Source of the DNA: Callaeas wilsoni
Lineage: Eukaryota > Chordata > Aves > Passeriformes > Callaeidae
Direction: 5' to 3'
Length of the DNA: 64,000 nt
Assembly (NCBI GenBank): GCA_013398955.1
Contig: VWPU01009537.1
Span: 1 to 64,000 of the forward strand
Notes under the pieces: model-generated
The model's database searches: none
Told to the model about the DNA's origin: nothing
The model's input: the letters and a program-made list of their open reading frames with translations, nothing else
Part shown: positions 25,901 to 40,900 of the stretch, in pieces
Position numbering within the stretch: position 1 is the first letter of the stretch
Layout: each line of letters opens with the position of its first letter
Program-made: the position numbers and the translations under genes

Positions 25901-28900
25901 CGGAGACACGGGAGAGGAGTCACTGCTGCGGGATCACCCTCTCTAAAGGAGCGCTTCTGTCGTGACAGTGTGCTGCACGTGCCTGTGCCCATGACCAAGG
26001 GAGAGCGTCCTCTGCCTCCCCTGCAGCTCGCACCAAGATGTTGGTGCACACAAACCAGAGTTACTCAGGATAACTGCACACGCTGAGCAGCCAGCAATTA
26101 ACCCGTGCCCATCTTCCCTTCCACCTATGCTGCAGGGATGGGGCTGCAGCTTTCCTGACTTATCGAGGGTGCTGCAAGAATTGAAATCCAGTTTTGCGTC
26201 TCTCTTCCTTGGAAAGACACGAGTTAGAGTTTACACTGAGGAAAGCAATAGGCTGGCTGCCTTTGGGGGACTTGTAAGGATGAGCCCAACACTCCTGGGG
26301 CAAGGAACAGCCTTCACACGGCTGATCCCCTCCACTCCTCTCATGGAGAGAGGAGTGAGAGAGTATTACTCATGGAGAGGGCCCTCGTGGCCAGAGCATC
26401 TGGAATCTCTTTTCCCTGCATTATTCCATGTGTCTGTAGCTAAGAATAGTGTCTTTTCTCAGAAACATAAAACTCAGGAGCGAGCTGTGAAGGAAGTGCT
26501 GGCCAGGGCAGCTCCCGGGCCAGGGAGCAGGGATGGGCCATGCTCAGTGCCTGTCCCAGCAGCAGCCACATCACTGTTTACAACAAACAACACATGTGAA
26601 CTGCAGCCCCAAAAATACTGTGGTTTGGGGATGTTTTTTGCTACTCGATAGTAAGTGTTCTTGAGACTTTTGGCCACAATAAAGTGATTCTCAATTTGAA
26701 CTAAATTGGGAATGAGGTAACATTTCCCCTTCCTCCTCTAATTTAAAGACTGCACCTCATGCAGAGCAGACAAGCTTTGCTCTGCTACCCCAAGACAGTC
26801 CAGTGTTGCTCACTGGTGGGTCCTGGAGGCCTCTCCATTCCTGACTTCCTGACTTCCATGAGTCTCAGAAAAGGCAAACTGTTTGTATAGGAGAGAGGGG
26901 AGCTGGGCACTGCTCAGGCTGCTGGATCTTACCCTAGCCTGAAACTCATCAGGGGGATGAGCAGGGTTCCAGACACGTGCCCTTATTTCCTATGTTGGAC
27001 TTTATTAAACCTGCATAAATTAATAATTCAGTCATTGTCATTATGAGCTTAATTATTACTAGGAGATTTGACTGAACTGGACTGGTTGAACTGAATCTAT
27101 CTAAATACAACCTCCTACTTTTCCTATTATTCCACTAATGCAAAGCACCTCTGGCACTGTTAATACAGAAGCTCTTCTCTTCAGCCTGAGCTAAGCCATT
27201 GATCCAGCCTGCCCATGGATATGTGGCTGGTTCTCAGCATGTGACCTCCCACTACTACAAAACTCACCTTTCTAAAGACCTGACATTTCTCTCCTGTGTC
27301 ACACCTCCCGGTTTACTCATTTTCCTAGTTATTTGGGGATCTTCTTTTCACCAGAGAGGCCAAAGCCCGGGTATTGTAGGAATCAGGCAGAGGATTCAGA
27401 CTTAGCAAACTTAATTGGACTAAAATGGTACAACTGAGAGCACATCAGAGGAACTTCTCTCTACAGAAGGAGCAAAGACCTTCTCTGTCTCTTGGGCCTG
27501 CTTTTATTCACCATTTAAGGAACTGCTGTACAATTTGTCAAAGGACAGCCACAGCAGCAGAGAAAGCAGTGAAAACACAGAACACCTCCATTACTCTACC
27601 AAGAATTCCAGCTTTGCCAGTGCCCAAACACTGCTCTGACTGGACAGCAAAAGGCAAATGCTGTACGTGTTGGTTCTGAAAGCTCTTGCTCACCTGCATG
27701 TTCTCCGTAGCATCCCCAAGCAATCCCCCAAAAGTGATGGCATTGGTGACAGTGGCCAGGTAGATGAAGAGGATGGCTGAGAGGGCCTGGATATTTAAAG
27801 CGTCATAGAAGTCGCTGGCAAAGAACGGTGCTTTCCTCTTGATGTCTTTGATCAAGCCCCCACAGAATCTGCAAGGATAAGCAAGAGGAGACTCATGCAA
27901 GATGTTTCACAGTGGAAGTCACCGCGCTAAGCCATCAGAGACACTGCCAGCAACGAAGTATTATCTCAAAGGAGTGAGATCTCCGCATTACAAACAGTCC
28001 TATCACAGTTGTGGCCGTCCAGGGATCTCAGGGAGAACGTTGTAAGGAAAGATGGTATCTTGAACATGTGATGCAGCTGCAAAGAGACAAATTTCAGGAC
28101 TACAAACCACGCTTCTGCTGAAACAGACCACCACAGCTTGTATTTCAGGAAGCTCATCTGTTGGTTTTTTCCCCTCAAATGTATTAGTTGATGTAATAAA
28201 ATAGATTAATTCTTGCCTAAATCCCTGCCTGAATTTCTCCACATAGCAGACACCACAGCTGGGCGAGCTCAACAATCTGCTGCATGGAAAAATGCTTCAA
28301 ATTAATAACCAGCAAAAGAACTAGAAGTAAAAACACAAGTGAGATACTCTTGGACAACAAAAGAACTCACTTGCAGACATCCCTTTTTGTATGAACACAG
28401 ACAAGACAGTATTTAACTCTTATAAACTCCACGTGGCTGATGCCGGCAGCACGAAAAATGTTTGCTTAGCCTCTTGTTCCCCTGCTCGCAGCTCCCCACC
28501 TATGCCAGCACTGCACAGACACTGTGGCAGACAGGCACACGCCACCTTCTGACCCCAAAACAAGACGCTCCACTGCCTTGTGCACACCAATGTGGTGTGA
28601 AGACTTTCAGACTTTTGTCCTAGAACTTAGACTAGAACTGGAACTGGAAAAGAAGATACAGAGTGGGAGGGAGAGCACAGAGCCACCATGAAGCCCTGTG
28701 CACTGACCTTGAAATGTGGAGCTCGCTGCTTCGTGGCCACCTGAGCTGCATTCCCACTCCAGTGGACTTGTACGTGGCACAGAGCAGAGCAATAAAGCAG
28801 AGAGTAGGGCCTGGGGTGCTGTTACCTTCCCTATTTCTATCCCATAAAAGCCTTCAGTTGTGCAATTCAACTGCAACACTAACGCCCGGAAAAGGGAATA

Positions 28901-31900
28901 TCTCTCCTTTTGGCTAAGGCACCCCTTCAGCAATCCAAATGGATTAACTGAGGCTTGCACCTGCCACGTTTATGTCCCTTATGGTTCGTCTGACTTCACA
29001 GGCTCTCAGCAGCCAGCACCTACCTGGGCCTCCTGTCCTTTTTAATGGCTCTTTATCATTTAATGAGCATCTGATTGACGACATTCTGCAATTCGCTGAA
29101 GCCAGATGTTCGGAACCCTTCAGACAGCCTCACTCTGGGCACTAAAAGCCCCCAGGACACATTTTGGGGTCACACCTCAGCCTGTGCAGGCAGTCCACTG
29201 GGGTGGGGATGTTTTGGCAAGGGAAGCATTGCGGGGTGTCACCGACCTGCCCGTCCGCTGCAGCTCCTCGCAGTCGCCGTGGCCGCCGCCGCCGCCGTGT
29301 CCCCCGTCGTGGGGCGTGTCTCCGTTCATCTGCAGGTTTTCCCCACCAGAGTACATGTTTTTCCTAGGCAAGGACACGGCGTGTCACGAGGACCAAGCAG
29401 AACCCCAAAGAGCCCAGGTAACTACCGGCTATGTCACTGTGCACCTACAACATCACCTCAAAAGGTATGGAATTTCAGGAACATCCTCCCTCCAGCTACT
29501 AAGGAAGACCTGAAAATACCTCCAGGACTTTCTAAATAGTGACAGACAGGTGCAGGTCACTCCATACACATGGCACAACCAAAACACTGGCTCTTCCCAT
29601 CCCCTTTGCACACCTGATGCCCACTGTCCTTCGCCACAGAGCCTCTCTCCTGCTATTACCTCTTATCCGAAGAAGGGAGAGACTTGGGGGGCTCTATCCT
29701 AATGGCTGGATCCCATTCCCCAGGGGGGAGCACAATGACTTCATCCAGAAATTCATCGATGCCTGCGATCAGGTCCTGACGGTCCTTGGCCTTATAGGCA
29801 ATGTCATGGAATACCTGCAAGGAAAAGAGATTCCCTGTGGAAAAGGTTTGCATTTCCTGTGGCCCTGACTCCAGAAGCAGCTGCTGAGTTCTACAAAATC
29901 AGCTTAAGTCCTTCTCAGAAACCTCTGAAGAAGTATCAGCACATGTGGCACAAGGAGGTGTGACCCTCAGAAAGCCCCTTTCTTTGGCTGGATAACGACA
30001 GAGATTCTTTCCTTGCAGGCATATATCTAATTTTAAGCAAAACATCTATTTCTAACCTTTTAAAATGTTAGTAAAGCGATTATCTATTTCTTTAGTGCAA
30101 TCTCTACACAAGGACTTTCAATCATACTTGGAGAAAACACTTTGACAAAGTCACCTACTTCAGTCTATCAAACCCAGATTCATTTAGAACCCTGTGACAC
30201 AGAACTGATGACAATATTTACTCAAAAACAACATCATAAGCTAGTTTTAGTGAAAGGCCTGGTATTAATCATGAAGAACAAATGGAGGGGGGGGAGGGAA
30301 AAGCATTAATGCTGAATTTTAGAGTAATCTTCTGGACTGTGTGGAGAGGAGCTGGATCAGTGCATGTGACAGACGAGCTGATGGCAGGAAGGGACTTTGG
30401 GGCTGTGGAAAACAGACCACTGAGTGACAGCAAGCAGCAGAGCTGGGAGCAGCAGAGCTGTAATTAAGGAACCGTAGGAGGGAGAAGCAACGCCAAGAAA
30501 CAAAGCTAATGCGTGCAGAGCCCCGGGGACGCTGGAGGAAAGGAGCCGTAAATGAATCCTGAAAGCCCAGGCATGGCAGAGAAGGGCGGCTGCTCCTGGG
30601 TAACACATGAACGGTGCTCGGGATGCAGCGCCACACACAGCAGCATGGCCTGCAGGAAACTGTCCCGCGGGGATTACCTGAGATGCCCGACTGCGGGACA
30701 CCGGTGCGGTAGGATGGGACACAAGGTGCAGACCGCGACAGAATAAACCCAACTATTAATTCACAGTTGCCAAGAAAGAGTGATCGCTAGCAGGAAAATA
30801 CACACGGCGGACAAACCCCTTCTACAGTCATGCTTTTAAAAAACATGAAGCCAGAGGCAGTAATTATGTCAACAGATGGAATTAGGAGGTATCGTGGATA
30901 TTTCAGCTTTACGTGAATGCTCCTTCCTGTTGACCAGGCTGGAGGGAAGGACATCATTACCTGGGAGAAGCCATTTCCCACAGCAGATGCCAAGGCACCT
31001 ACCTCATCCGACATCAGCGTGGCAATGGCTCGGCCGATCTCGTGATAGGACTTTGCTTTGCCCTTTGGTCCCAGCAGAATGAAGAGAAATCTGACAAAAA
31101 TCAAGAGATTGTTCCCATTTAGGATGGCAAAACGAACTGCTTATTACTTATACAACACCTAGACAGAAAGCTGACTTTAAACATTGTGGTCCTTGTTAGA
31201 GATCTGGAGGCTGCCAGTGGCCTCAAGCTAACTTCGGAGCAGAGGTTGCACCCTGCGGCCCTTCACGCCCCGTGCACCACGAAAGCCTGTCCACCTCCAT
31301 GGGGATTTGTTTCACGGAATCACAGAATAGTTTGTGTTGGAAAGGACCCTAAAGGCCATCTAGTTCCAGCCCCCTGCCATGGGCAGGGACATCCGCCACT
31401 AGCCAGGTTCCTCCAAGCCCTGTCCAACCTGGCCTTGGACACTTCATTCTTCACATGATCTCTTTGGGCAGCAACTACATCCAAGTCACTGCCGAGGAGT
31501 TAAAAAAACACCACGATATGAAACCCTTTGTCAGTGCAAACATACAGATGAAACAACCTCTCCAGAAACACCTCTCTCCTTCCAACGACTGGATTAAATA
31601 TTATTTTATCTCCCTAACTCAAATATGAGGAGGTACTAAGTTAAATGGCTTATGAGGAGTATTATATCCAAACAAGTTCTTTCTGTTAAAAAGAATGCTA
31701 GGAGTACTAAAAGAAAAAAGGCAGCAAGTTAGTAGGACAGGATCCATAAATACATATGGATTGGCATTACTACATAACACTTCTTAATCGAGTTCTTCAC
31801 GAGGTGTTTGAGTGTTTTACTTGAGGTTCACAGGGAGGTGAGTAAGCCACACACGCCCAGGTCATGTCCTCTGCTCTCCTCCCACCTCCTGGAACTTTCC

Positions 31901-34900
31901 CTGCTTTACTAGTTCTTATAAAACAACATTTGAGAAAAACTGTTCCTCAGACAACTCCTTCCAAACTCCAGGATGCAAATTAGCCAAACATATTAATATA
32001 AACAAAAGAAAAAAGAGGTTCATAACTTCAGGAGTTGGTGCTTGGCATTCTCCTGGTTTTCCAGGAGAACCAGGCACTTTTATAACCCTCTTCTGCAATA
32101 ATCCCACCAGCTGGCTCTTTTCCAGCACAGAGCAGCAGCACCTTGAATGCTCCTGCACTACTAAAAGACTCTTGAAAACAAGGAGCCTGTGGCATTTTCC
32201 AAATTCTTTGTCCTAATTCAGCTCAGAACTGCCTTTGGTGGGTAGAACAAGATCTTTTCATGGGCCAGACATCACAAACACAAAGACATCAATGTATTTC
32301 AGTGGCCTGAATTAGATTAAGTCTGCATAGATTTACTATCATTTAGTTATGAACATTTCCAGCTACAAAAGCCCTCACTCCTAGCTGCGCCGTACTCCTC
32401 CTCTTCCTCTGCTGAAGGCCACTTGAGAATTCCTTCCTGGTGCACACAACACATGCTGAGTTATCCAATGCCCATTTCTGATACTTAACATTGCTAATAA
32501 TGCTCCAAGGCAGGGAATGTGAGGTTCCACCAAGCTCAAAGTCTCTTGGAAGTAGTAACAAAATCCAATGTTTCTCTCAATGAATTGCTAGAACAGCAAC
32601 TCCGTAAGGGTTAAAGGCACCTGAACAAAGGAATCTCAGCCAAGTCCTGCAGGAGAAATGCCTTTGCAGTGAAAAGCCTCATGGAGAGGCCAGGGAGAAC
32701 CAGACTCCTGGATCTGCCCCTAGCTTCCCAACTGACCTTTGGGCAAATTACTTCACTTCATTTGAGACCTGCAGACACTGGCCTTTCCCAGCTCTGCAAC
32801 ACCAGACTGTGCAAGTCTGTGCAGCTTATCTCCAAAAAAAATCTTCTCCTGGCTCATTCCTCATCTTTCTCCCCATCTTCATTGCATTAAACAGCAGCCT
32901 TGAACGCATGATTGTGCATTGCTCTGATGAAAACACAAAGCCATTCCCAAGCCATGCTGCCAGCTCAGGGCTTCCCCAAATGACCAGCAAAAAGAAAACT
33001 CATGAAAGGCTGGGATATCTCTATTCCAACTGCATATCCCTGATTTTTCTATTACTAGCCCCTGTGCTCTGAAGCCAGGGTGGGAGAGCTGGGGGTGATC
33101 AGCCTGGAGAAGAGAAGACTCCAGGGAGACCTCAGTGCCCCTTCCAGTGCCTAAAAGGGCTACAGGAGAGCTGAAGAAGGACTTCGGACACGGACCTGGA
33201 GTGACAGGACAAGGGGCAATGGCTTCACACTGGCAGAGGGCAGGGTTACACTGGCTCTCAGGAAGGAATTCTTCCCTGTGAGCGTGGCGAGGCACTGGCA
33301 CAGGCTGCCCAGAGAAGCTGCGGCTGCCCCGTCTCTGGAAGTGTCCAAGGCCAGGCTGGACGGGGCCTGGAGCAACCTGGTCTAGTGGAGGGCGTCCCTG
33401 CCCATGGCAAGGGGTTGGAACTGGATGGCCTTCGAGTTCCCTTCCCTTCCAACCCAAACCATTCCTTGCTTATCTATCTGCAGTTGCCCAAGAGCAGGAA
33501 ATGTTCGCCTGACGCAGCACCCCAGACAGAGGGGCTGGATCAGCCCTGAGCCAAAACCTGCATGTTTAACCCCCTCCTGCCCTACAGAAAACCAACGAGA
33601 GAGGCAGACACAGGTCACGCTGTCAGTACTGAGAGACCCGGCCCATGCCAGTCCTGCAGCCCACAGCACCCAAACGTCGGCTCCGCGGCTTTAGAACCCC
33701 GAGAGGCTGCGCGGCGCCCAGATGGGACCAGGGAATCAACAATTTAACAGAATAAAAGGAGAAGCCCCACAGGACAGAAGGCTGGGCATGCCAGAGGCTC
33801 CAGCTCCGGCAGCCTGCAGAGTCTGCGGGCTTTAAGTGCAGGCCCAGGGCAGGAGTGCCGGCAGCACCGGAGATGTTCCATCACAGCTCCTCGTAGCCCT
33901 GAGGGGATTTCCTTGATTGAATTTTGTAGGATGCAGCCATGGCAAATGGCTCTTCATCACGCATGAAAGCCACCTAATGAGCCTTCCTGCTTTGATTAGG
34001 GCCAGTATTTGCTTTGGAGAACAGCAAATGGATAATACTATTTCCTGGGAAAAATGCTGGCATGGAAGGACATACTGCCTTGATTATTGCTACTGAGTAA
34101 TGAGGCTGTCCAGCAATGCTGGATCTAACTTCCTGGCTCCCACCACCACAGCAAACAATACCTAATCTTACAAATGCTGAAAGGACCTTGGAGATATGTT
34201 TATAAAATAGTCAGTGGGATTAGAGTTGGAAGCAGAAATACTGAAGCACACAGAGCCCTGGAATGCTGAGGAATGAATAACCTACTACAAAACGAAGCCA
34301 CTTCTGGGTCCCCACACTCCTACCGGAATACCCAGGGTGTGCAGCCAGGTGTGGATGTGGCTGTAAGAAACCACTTAATGAAACTCCAAGAAATACAAAC
34401 ACTGCTACTACCATTAAAGAGCAAAGCTAGATCCTCTTTTCCCTTTGTTTGGTACACAGAAAGAGGCAAGGATTCCAACAGCCATCTAACTTTCACTCCA
34501 TACAAGGGCTGTGATATTGCTATGAATTCACACAAGGCAGCTTAGATAGGCAGGCGTATTCAAGCAGTGACTTCAAATATTTAAGAACACAAGATATATT
34601 GCTATTTGGGAGACGGAGATTAATTTGCAACGTGAGTCACAATAAATAAAATATTTCTCTGACATTTTTCCTTGAGCCATTATGCATTACAAAGCAACGA
34701 GCCCTAGCAGAACGGCATGTCCCAGTTCACCTGACTTTTTTTTTTGCCCCAGGAGGGCCAGAATTGAATCTTTCCTTTGATCTGAGCTGAAGAAGAATCA
34801 TACGTACAGCAAAAATGTGCAGAAGGAATCTGGGATCTGTACAGAAGGGGCAGGAAAAAAGCTCCAGGAGTTAAATTTAACACTGACAGCGCCCTTTACT

Positions 34901-37900
34901 GCTGTGTTGTTAAGTCAGTGTGTTTGCGTAATGGTTTACTTATAACCAAACTCAGGCCCTGAAAATGATGAAGCAGCTTCAGTGAGTTTTGTTACTCTAC
35001 ACCACCAATCCTGAGGGTTCTGCATGTCACGGGATGGAAAGCAGTGGAGAACATCTTCTGGCCTGGTGTTTTTACTTTACCAGGTGGAAATGCAGGTTCC
35101 CTGTGTGGTGCCCTGCCTGGGGGCTGGCTTTCCTTACCGTGTGGGAACAGGGACCTCGGTGAGAGCTCCCAGCATGACCGCCTGCTGCAGCCGCACGAAG
35201 GCAATGAAGGGGCTCTCCAGGAAATCCACCTCCCCGACCAGCACGTTGGAGGCCTCAGCGTCACGAGGCAATTTCTTCATGAATTTATTCTTCAGCTGCA
35301 GCAGTGAAAGAGGAAGGAAAAGAAAATTAAGTTGCGTTGGGCACATTCTTCTCATCTCTGCACCTCTGTGCCGTAACTGGGCACGCACACGGGCTCTGCA
35401 GGATGCACTCTCGGTCTGGATCCAGCCATGGAGAAATGTCATCAACAGGGAATGAGAAAACACTGCAGCAGCAGCCACTGAGTTCTAAAACTCAGCCTCT
35501 GCGAGACGCCTTTGTTTGAACTTCAGCAGTGGCAGAATTAATTTGGAGTTGAAGGCTTTTGAAAACCCTGCCCTCAGCTGGTTCCCAATCTGCCCCCGCT
35601 CCCTGGGTGATCTCTGGAGATGCTCTGTGTGTGCCTGGCGAAGGGTGAATGGAGAGGGAGGATGTACTGCCAGGAGCGCCAGCGAAAGGGAGGCACTGAA
35701 CTGGGCTATGAATGCCTAATGAGCTGTGTCAGGCGACTCAAGGAAGGAGAAAAATGGAAAAAGTCTCGGGAAAATACATGAATTGATTAAACAGGAAGAA
35801 AACTGCTGGAACTATCCTACCTCTGCATGCTTCAATCAGGATTACCACCAGAAGAAACAGTAAATAAGCATCAAGGAGCACTGTGGATGAAGTCTGGAGA
35901 AGTGCTACCAGTTCTTCCACAGATAGTGTTTGAGTGCGTGGTGGTGGTAAAAAAAAAAAAATGAGAAGATGGCAAATCCACAACAAACATTTAATTTACC
36001 TCACCAGGTTGGCCGTGTTGCTGAACAAGGATCATTCAGCGACATCAGGGCCGGTTTGGACACCTGGCCCAACCTCAGGTGATTCTCTGAGCCAGAACTG
36101 ACCTGCAGGGTTTCCTGTGGCCACACAGCTCCAGAGGCCGAAGGCTCCAGCCCCTTCCCCCCTGCTCAACACAGCAAACCACTGTCACTAATTTTGAAGA
36201 GCTCCCATTATAGCACGGTTTTTTTAATCTCCAAATGAGTTTTGCAGCACCACTCGCCACTTTCTTAAATCATTTATCAGACAGGTGATCAGTGCAATCA
36301 GCACTTAAAATCCATTCTGAACCATTCCCCAAAGAAGCTTCAGAAAGACTTGACTCCTCAGCAGCATCCAGGAAGAAGGGAGGGATGAGGGAGCTTCACT
36401 TTCCCCTGCCAAATTGAACATCATTCCAACCCAACCACTAATGTTATGTTAAAAACCACAGGTCTCCAGCACTGTACTTGCAAAAAGCAAGTACAGCAAC
36501 CTCAAAATTCTGATTTCCTTAAATGTACTGTAGCACTCGGATCATCAACACCACTTGGGATCGATTGGAAATGAAAGCAGCTCCTACGTACACAATCCTA
36601 AGTAGCACTCAAGGAAGGTTAATTCCCCCTGGAACCTGAACCTGTCTCTGCTTTTCTCTATCTGCTCACACATAGGTTTAGGATCACCTGATCACCTTCC
36701 CACAACTTATCCCGTGAACACCTGCCTCCAAGGGTACCTTCCAGGCTCCGGGCTGCTCCATCACCCCAGGGTGCTCTAGAGGGCCACTGTGGATATGGGG
36801 AGAAACCAGGCAGGCAAAACTGCTCTCCGCATCAAGAAAAACAGCAAAAGTAAAGGAAATTCCAGTTAACTAAACTTTCTAGAAACTTTTCCTTTCCTCC
36901 TTTCCTCCAGAAGGGTGGCATGGATTGTACTGGAAGACAGTCATTTTCTCTGGAGCTCCATGGAGTGAAAGTACATCACCCAGGCTGACAGACCTCAAAA
37001 TTGGGAATGTCTGCTTGCAGTGGTGGAGATGAGAAGATGTTCCAACAGGAAAAGCAGACAATCACTCCCACAATCAATCACAGGACCGCATTCCCAAGAA
37101 TGGGATCCAGTCAGTGCCTCCCTGTCCATCGGTCCCCAGGAAAGGCAGGAGGATTTCTCTAAACAAGGCCAATTTCTTTTTTAACTTCAGCGCTGGCTTT
37201 GGCACAGATCCCCTGTTGACATGGAAACACCGGGTTGAATACACAGTGTCTACACCACAACAAATAAGAAGGGTTTTGTGCCTCCCTCTGACTGACCGTA
37301 TTCATTCAGAGCCAGGCTCGTCCCACATCCAAGCGCTCTGGAAGCAGAGATAACGCCAGGTCAGGAAACTCCCCTTATATCAACATACATTCCCTTTCTA
37401 TATGCTGTTGCATCAGCTCTGGAATAGCACGTCCCTGGGAAAACAGATTTCCTTTCATGTCCCCTTTATTTTACATGTTGAGCTCTGAAGGAGTCCTGGT
37501 AGTTCGGCCACTCGGAGCTGCCAAGGACATTCTAATAGAGCACAGCCAAAGGATTTCTTGCAGGAGGAGGGACTGGAGTGGGAACAGCAGTAGGAACTTC
37601 CCCAGCTTCCTGTGGTCTGCTGGCACCACAGCACCAGAGGGGATGATAAAGCATCCACCTGACTCTTTTCGATCACTTTCCTTCACACATAAGCTGGAAA
37701 AAGAGTTTTAAATGTTTTTACCATATTAAGATGTGACTGCCCCATCCCTGCAAGTGTCCAAGGCCAGGTTGGACAGGGCTTGGAGCAACCTGGTCTAGTG
37801 GAAGGTGGCCGTGCCCATGGCAGGGGGTGGAATAGGATGATATTTAAGATCCCAATCCATTCTGAGATTCTGGGATTCTATGGCTATGATGCTAGTGAAA

Positions 37901-40900
37901 AACTTGATCCAACAACTTGATGTCCGAGAGCTGGAGGAATTCTCCAGCCATGAGAGGTCCTGGTTTTACGGACATAGCTCCAGCACCACTGATGTATCTG
38001 GCAACAGAGAACTGGGAGCCCAGGAGAGGGCAGGAAGCCTACATGCTCATTTATTAATTGCAATACAGAAAAGAAGAATAAATTGTCCCAAAATGCCACT
38101 GCCTGTCTCTCCAGCTGCAAATGGCCAGGGCATTAACTGCAGCCAACACCTCCTAAAATAAGACAAACGAGGGCAAATCCCTTCTCCGCACTGCTACCTC
38201 AGGAGCAGTGCTCTGCCAAAACAAACACAATGAAAAGGAATGCACCTCCTCTTCCCTAATTATCTTTATAAAATGCCAAACAAGCCCAAAGCAAAAAACA
38301 TGACAAAAGAGCAAACCCCAAATCTGTGGGCCGTTAGTGAAGCTGTTTCTCCTCGGAGCGCTTTGAGTCAGGGCCCCGGCGGCTTCTGCAGGATGCTGAG
38401 CCAGCCTCTCTGCAATGCCCGTGGATCAGGCCACCATTCCCACGGCACAGAGAGTCGGCTGATGCAAACTGCCTGATCCAGAAGTCATAAATAACACCCC
38501 TGAGCCACGCAGAGCTGTCTGGGTCCCTGGCAGTAGCGATGAATCTGGGAGGATTCTCTGACAGATCAGATCTCTGACATGCACGTGAAACCTGAACCTT
38601 ACAACATCCAGGGAAAAGGAGCAGGAACGCTACAGATTAAAGGAGAATGCTGGCTACAAATTCCCTAGTTGCGCCATTCCAAACGGCATCAAAGGTTGCA
38701 GAACTGAAAATTAAGGATGTAGGAAGACAGGAAAGTTACTGAAGGTACAAAGAAGTTTGGTCAAAGCCTTTTTTCCTGTAAAACACGGGCACACAATCCT
38801 CTATCTGGTAAAACCAGGGATTGATTAAGGATGAAGGAAGGCAGTCCTGCTCAAGGAAACTGCTGTAAACTGACCTCACCGGTTGCAGTCCTTACCCGCA
38901 CACAAATAAATAAAAATTGGGATATTCTGTGTCTCCAGCAGACTCCCACCTGCCTGTATGGCCTCACTAACATTCCACCTTCCAGATGAGATGCCCAAAT
39001 AAGGACAGCCAGTCTCCCAGCTGCCAAGGCAAGTGAACCTGTTCTCTTTGCAGCTCCTGTTGTGGTAACACGGTGGATTATTGCTGTGCCTCCTGTACGG
39101 CACACTGAGTTCTGCTCAAGGAAGTTGCCAGGCACCACCACAATGCCACAAACTCAATCAAGGCAGGACTTTGAGTTGATCAGCCATGAAAACTGAGCTC
39201 TAAGGTGATGTCTCAAGGCGCAGAGGACAAGGCTCCCACTTATGCAAAGTTCATCAGCAGGACACATGCTAATTAACTGAAAGGATTTTTGGAACTCTAC
39301 ACTTAGCAAGAAACAGTTCTCACTACCAAGAGCCAGGCATTAAGTACAGTGGAAGTTAAGAACTTAGGAGCATGCTCCCAGCTGCATCTATTAACAGACT
39401 TCCCTATTAGTGCTACCAAAACATCTATTTTTATACCCCATTCTCCACAATAGTCCATTATCTGAATTTCCAGAGACACAGGAGGGGCAGTGGGGACCGC
39501 CCGCACCGCTAAGAGCTGCAAAGCTGCCGCCAACACTCAGCCCCAGCTCTGGGCTGCTCTAGCATTAAAATCCCAATTACAATGGGATTAAAAATATAAC
39601 AAAGCAAGTTGTCCAATGACAAAAAGCTATTTTACAAACCTCCTTCCCCAAGTGTGGCTGCGTGTATTAAAGGAAAGAGGTATTTTGGAAACACAACCAA
39701 TACAGGTGATACTACAACATGATACTACAACACTGCATGACACGGAGGTCAGTGCAAAACACGTCGTTCCCCTTCTCTTTCCATGGAAGTCTATTTCTTT
39801 AGGCAAAGATCTATTTCTTTTTTAAATATTTAATTAGTCTGAACTCACTTTTCTACCTCAATTATGTTGCTGTGTCCCTTTCAGGATGCACTTACAGAAG
39901 ATTGTGACCAGCCATTGTTGAAGGACGGCAGTCATCCTCAACTGGCCAGCAACGCTGTGTTACCCAAATAATTTTCCAAAGTGACTCTCATTTGCATTCA
40001 GAATCACCATGGGACTAGGGAATGCTGAAAGACACAGACAAAAAAAAAAGATTCTCCGAAAGAAACAGCCGGGCTTTGAGAATAACCCACTTTTTGAACG
40101 AAGACAAAGGTTTTTTGATACTTCCACAGAGACCTCATTCAGCCACCAGTTTTCTAGGAGCTGGAATAAACTTACTCTTACCCCTCAGAACCGGAAGCCT
40201 TCGGAAAGGACGGAAACACACACAAAGGCAGCCCGTATGCCATACCACAAACATTACCCTAGTCTAAGAAAGAGGTCGAGTCCACGGAGATTTGTCACTA
40301 GAGGCCAATTTTAACTTGATTACTGACTGCATTTTGGAGATGCTCTCCCTCATTACCTGTCAGCACAGCCACCTTCCTGCTGGGACGTGCAGGGAGAGGT
40401 GGCACCTTTGTTCCACCAGCTGCTGCAGCAGGGACACGTTCCCCTACGTGCTCCTGCTCTACCCCATGGTTCCTGTGAACACTCAGCCCAGGGTGCTCCT
40501 CTGTGGACCTTTGTAACCCTCAGCAGGAAGAGGATCCAAAATCCATCACTTCCTGGCTATTTTCCCTCCTTTCTCATGCGGATCAGCAAGATGCCATCTA
40601 TGTGGTGTCACTTGCTTCAGAGATTGTAAGAGATTAACCTGCTGTTTTCAAGGGTTGGTGCTTAAAGAGTGGAAGATCCAGTCACAGGACTCAAAAATAC
40701 TCACTCTTCTTCTTTTTCGGTGCCAAGGTACAGAGGAGCCCTTTCCCCAACATCCAGCTCCTCTCCAAACACATCGCCGAGAGAAGGCTGGACCTGGAGC
40801 TTACCTGGTCCTTCTCAGGCTTGTCCGAGATGTCGTTGAGGCTGGTGGAAGTCAGGTTTCGGTGAGCCATGGCTGGGCTGCCTGTAAGAACAATGGTGAC

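Larger units (their letters stand above)
31091..35137 (-). other. Intron between coding exons 6 and 5
   Basis: 4047 nt with two CR1 copies (31312-31446 and 33074-33470) and a short CpG-rich patch near 33670-33725. Confidence 0.85.
35296..40804 (-). other. Intron between coding exons 5 and 4
   Basis: 5509 nt. It holds one CR1 copy at 37736-37882 and a 13-bp tandem duplication at 39707-39732. No exon was recognised. Confidence 0.85.

Noticed and set aside
32879..33457. A 192-codon minus-strand open frame
   Set aside because: It is mostly the antisense of a CR1 fragment.
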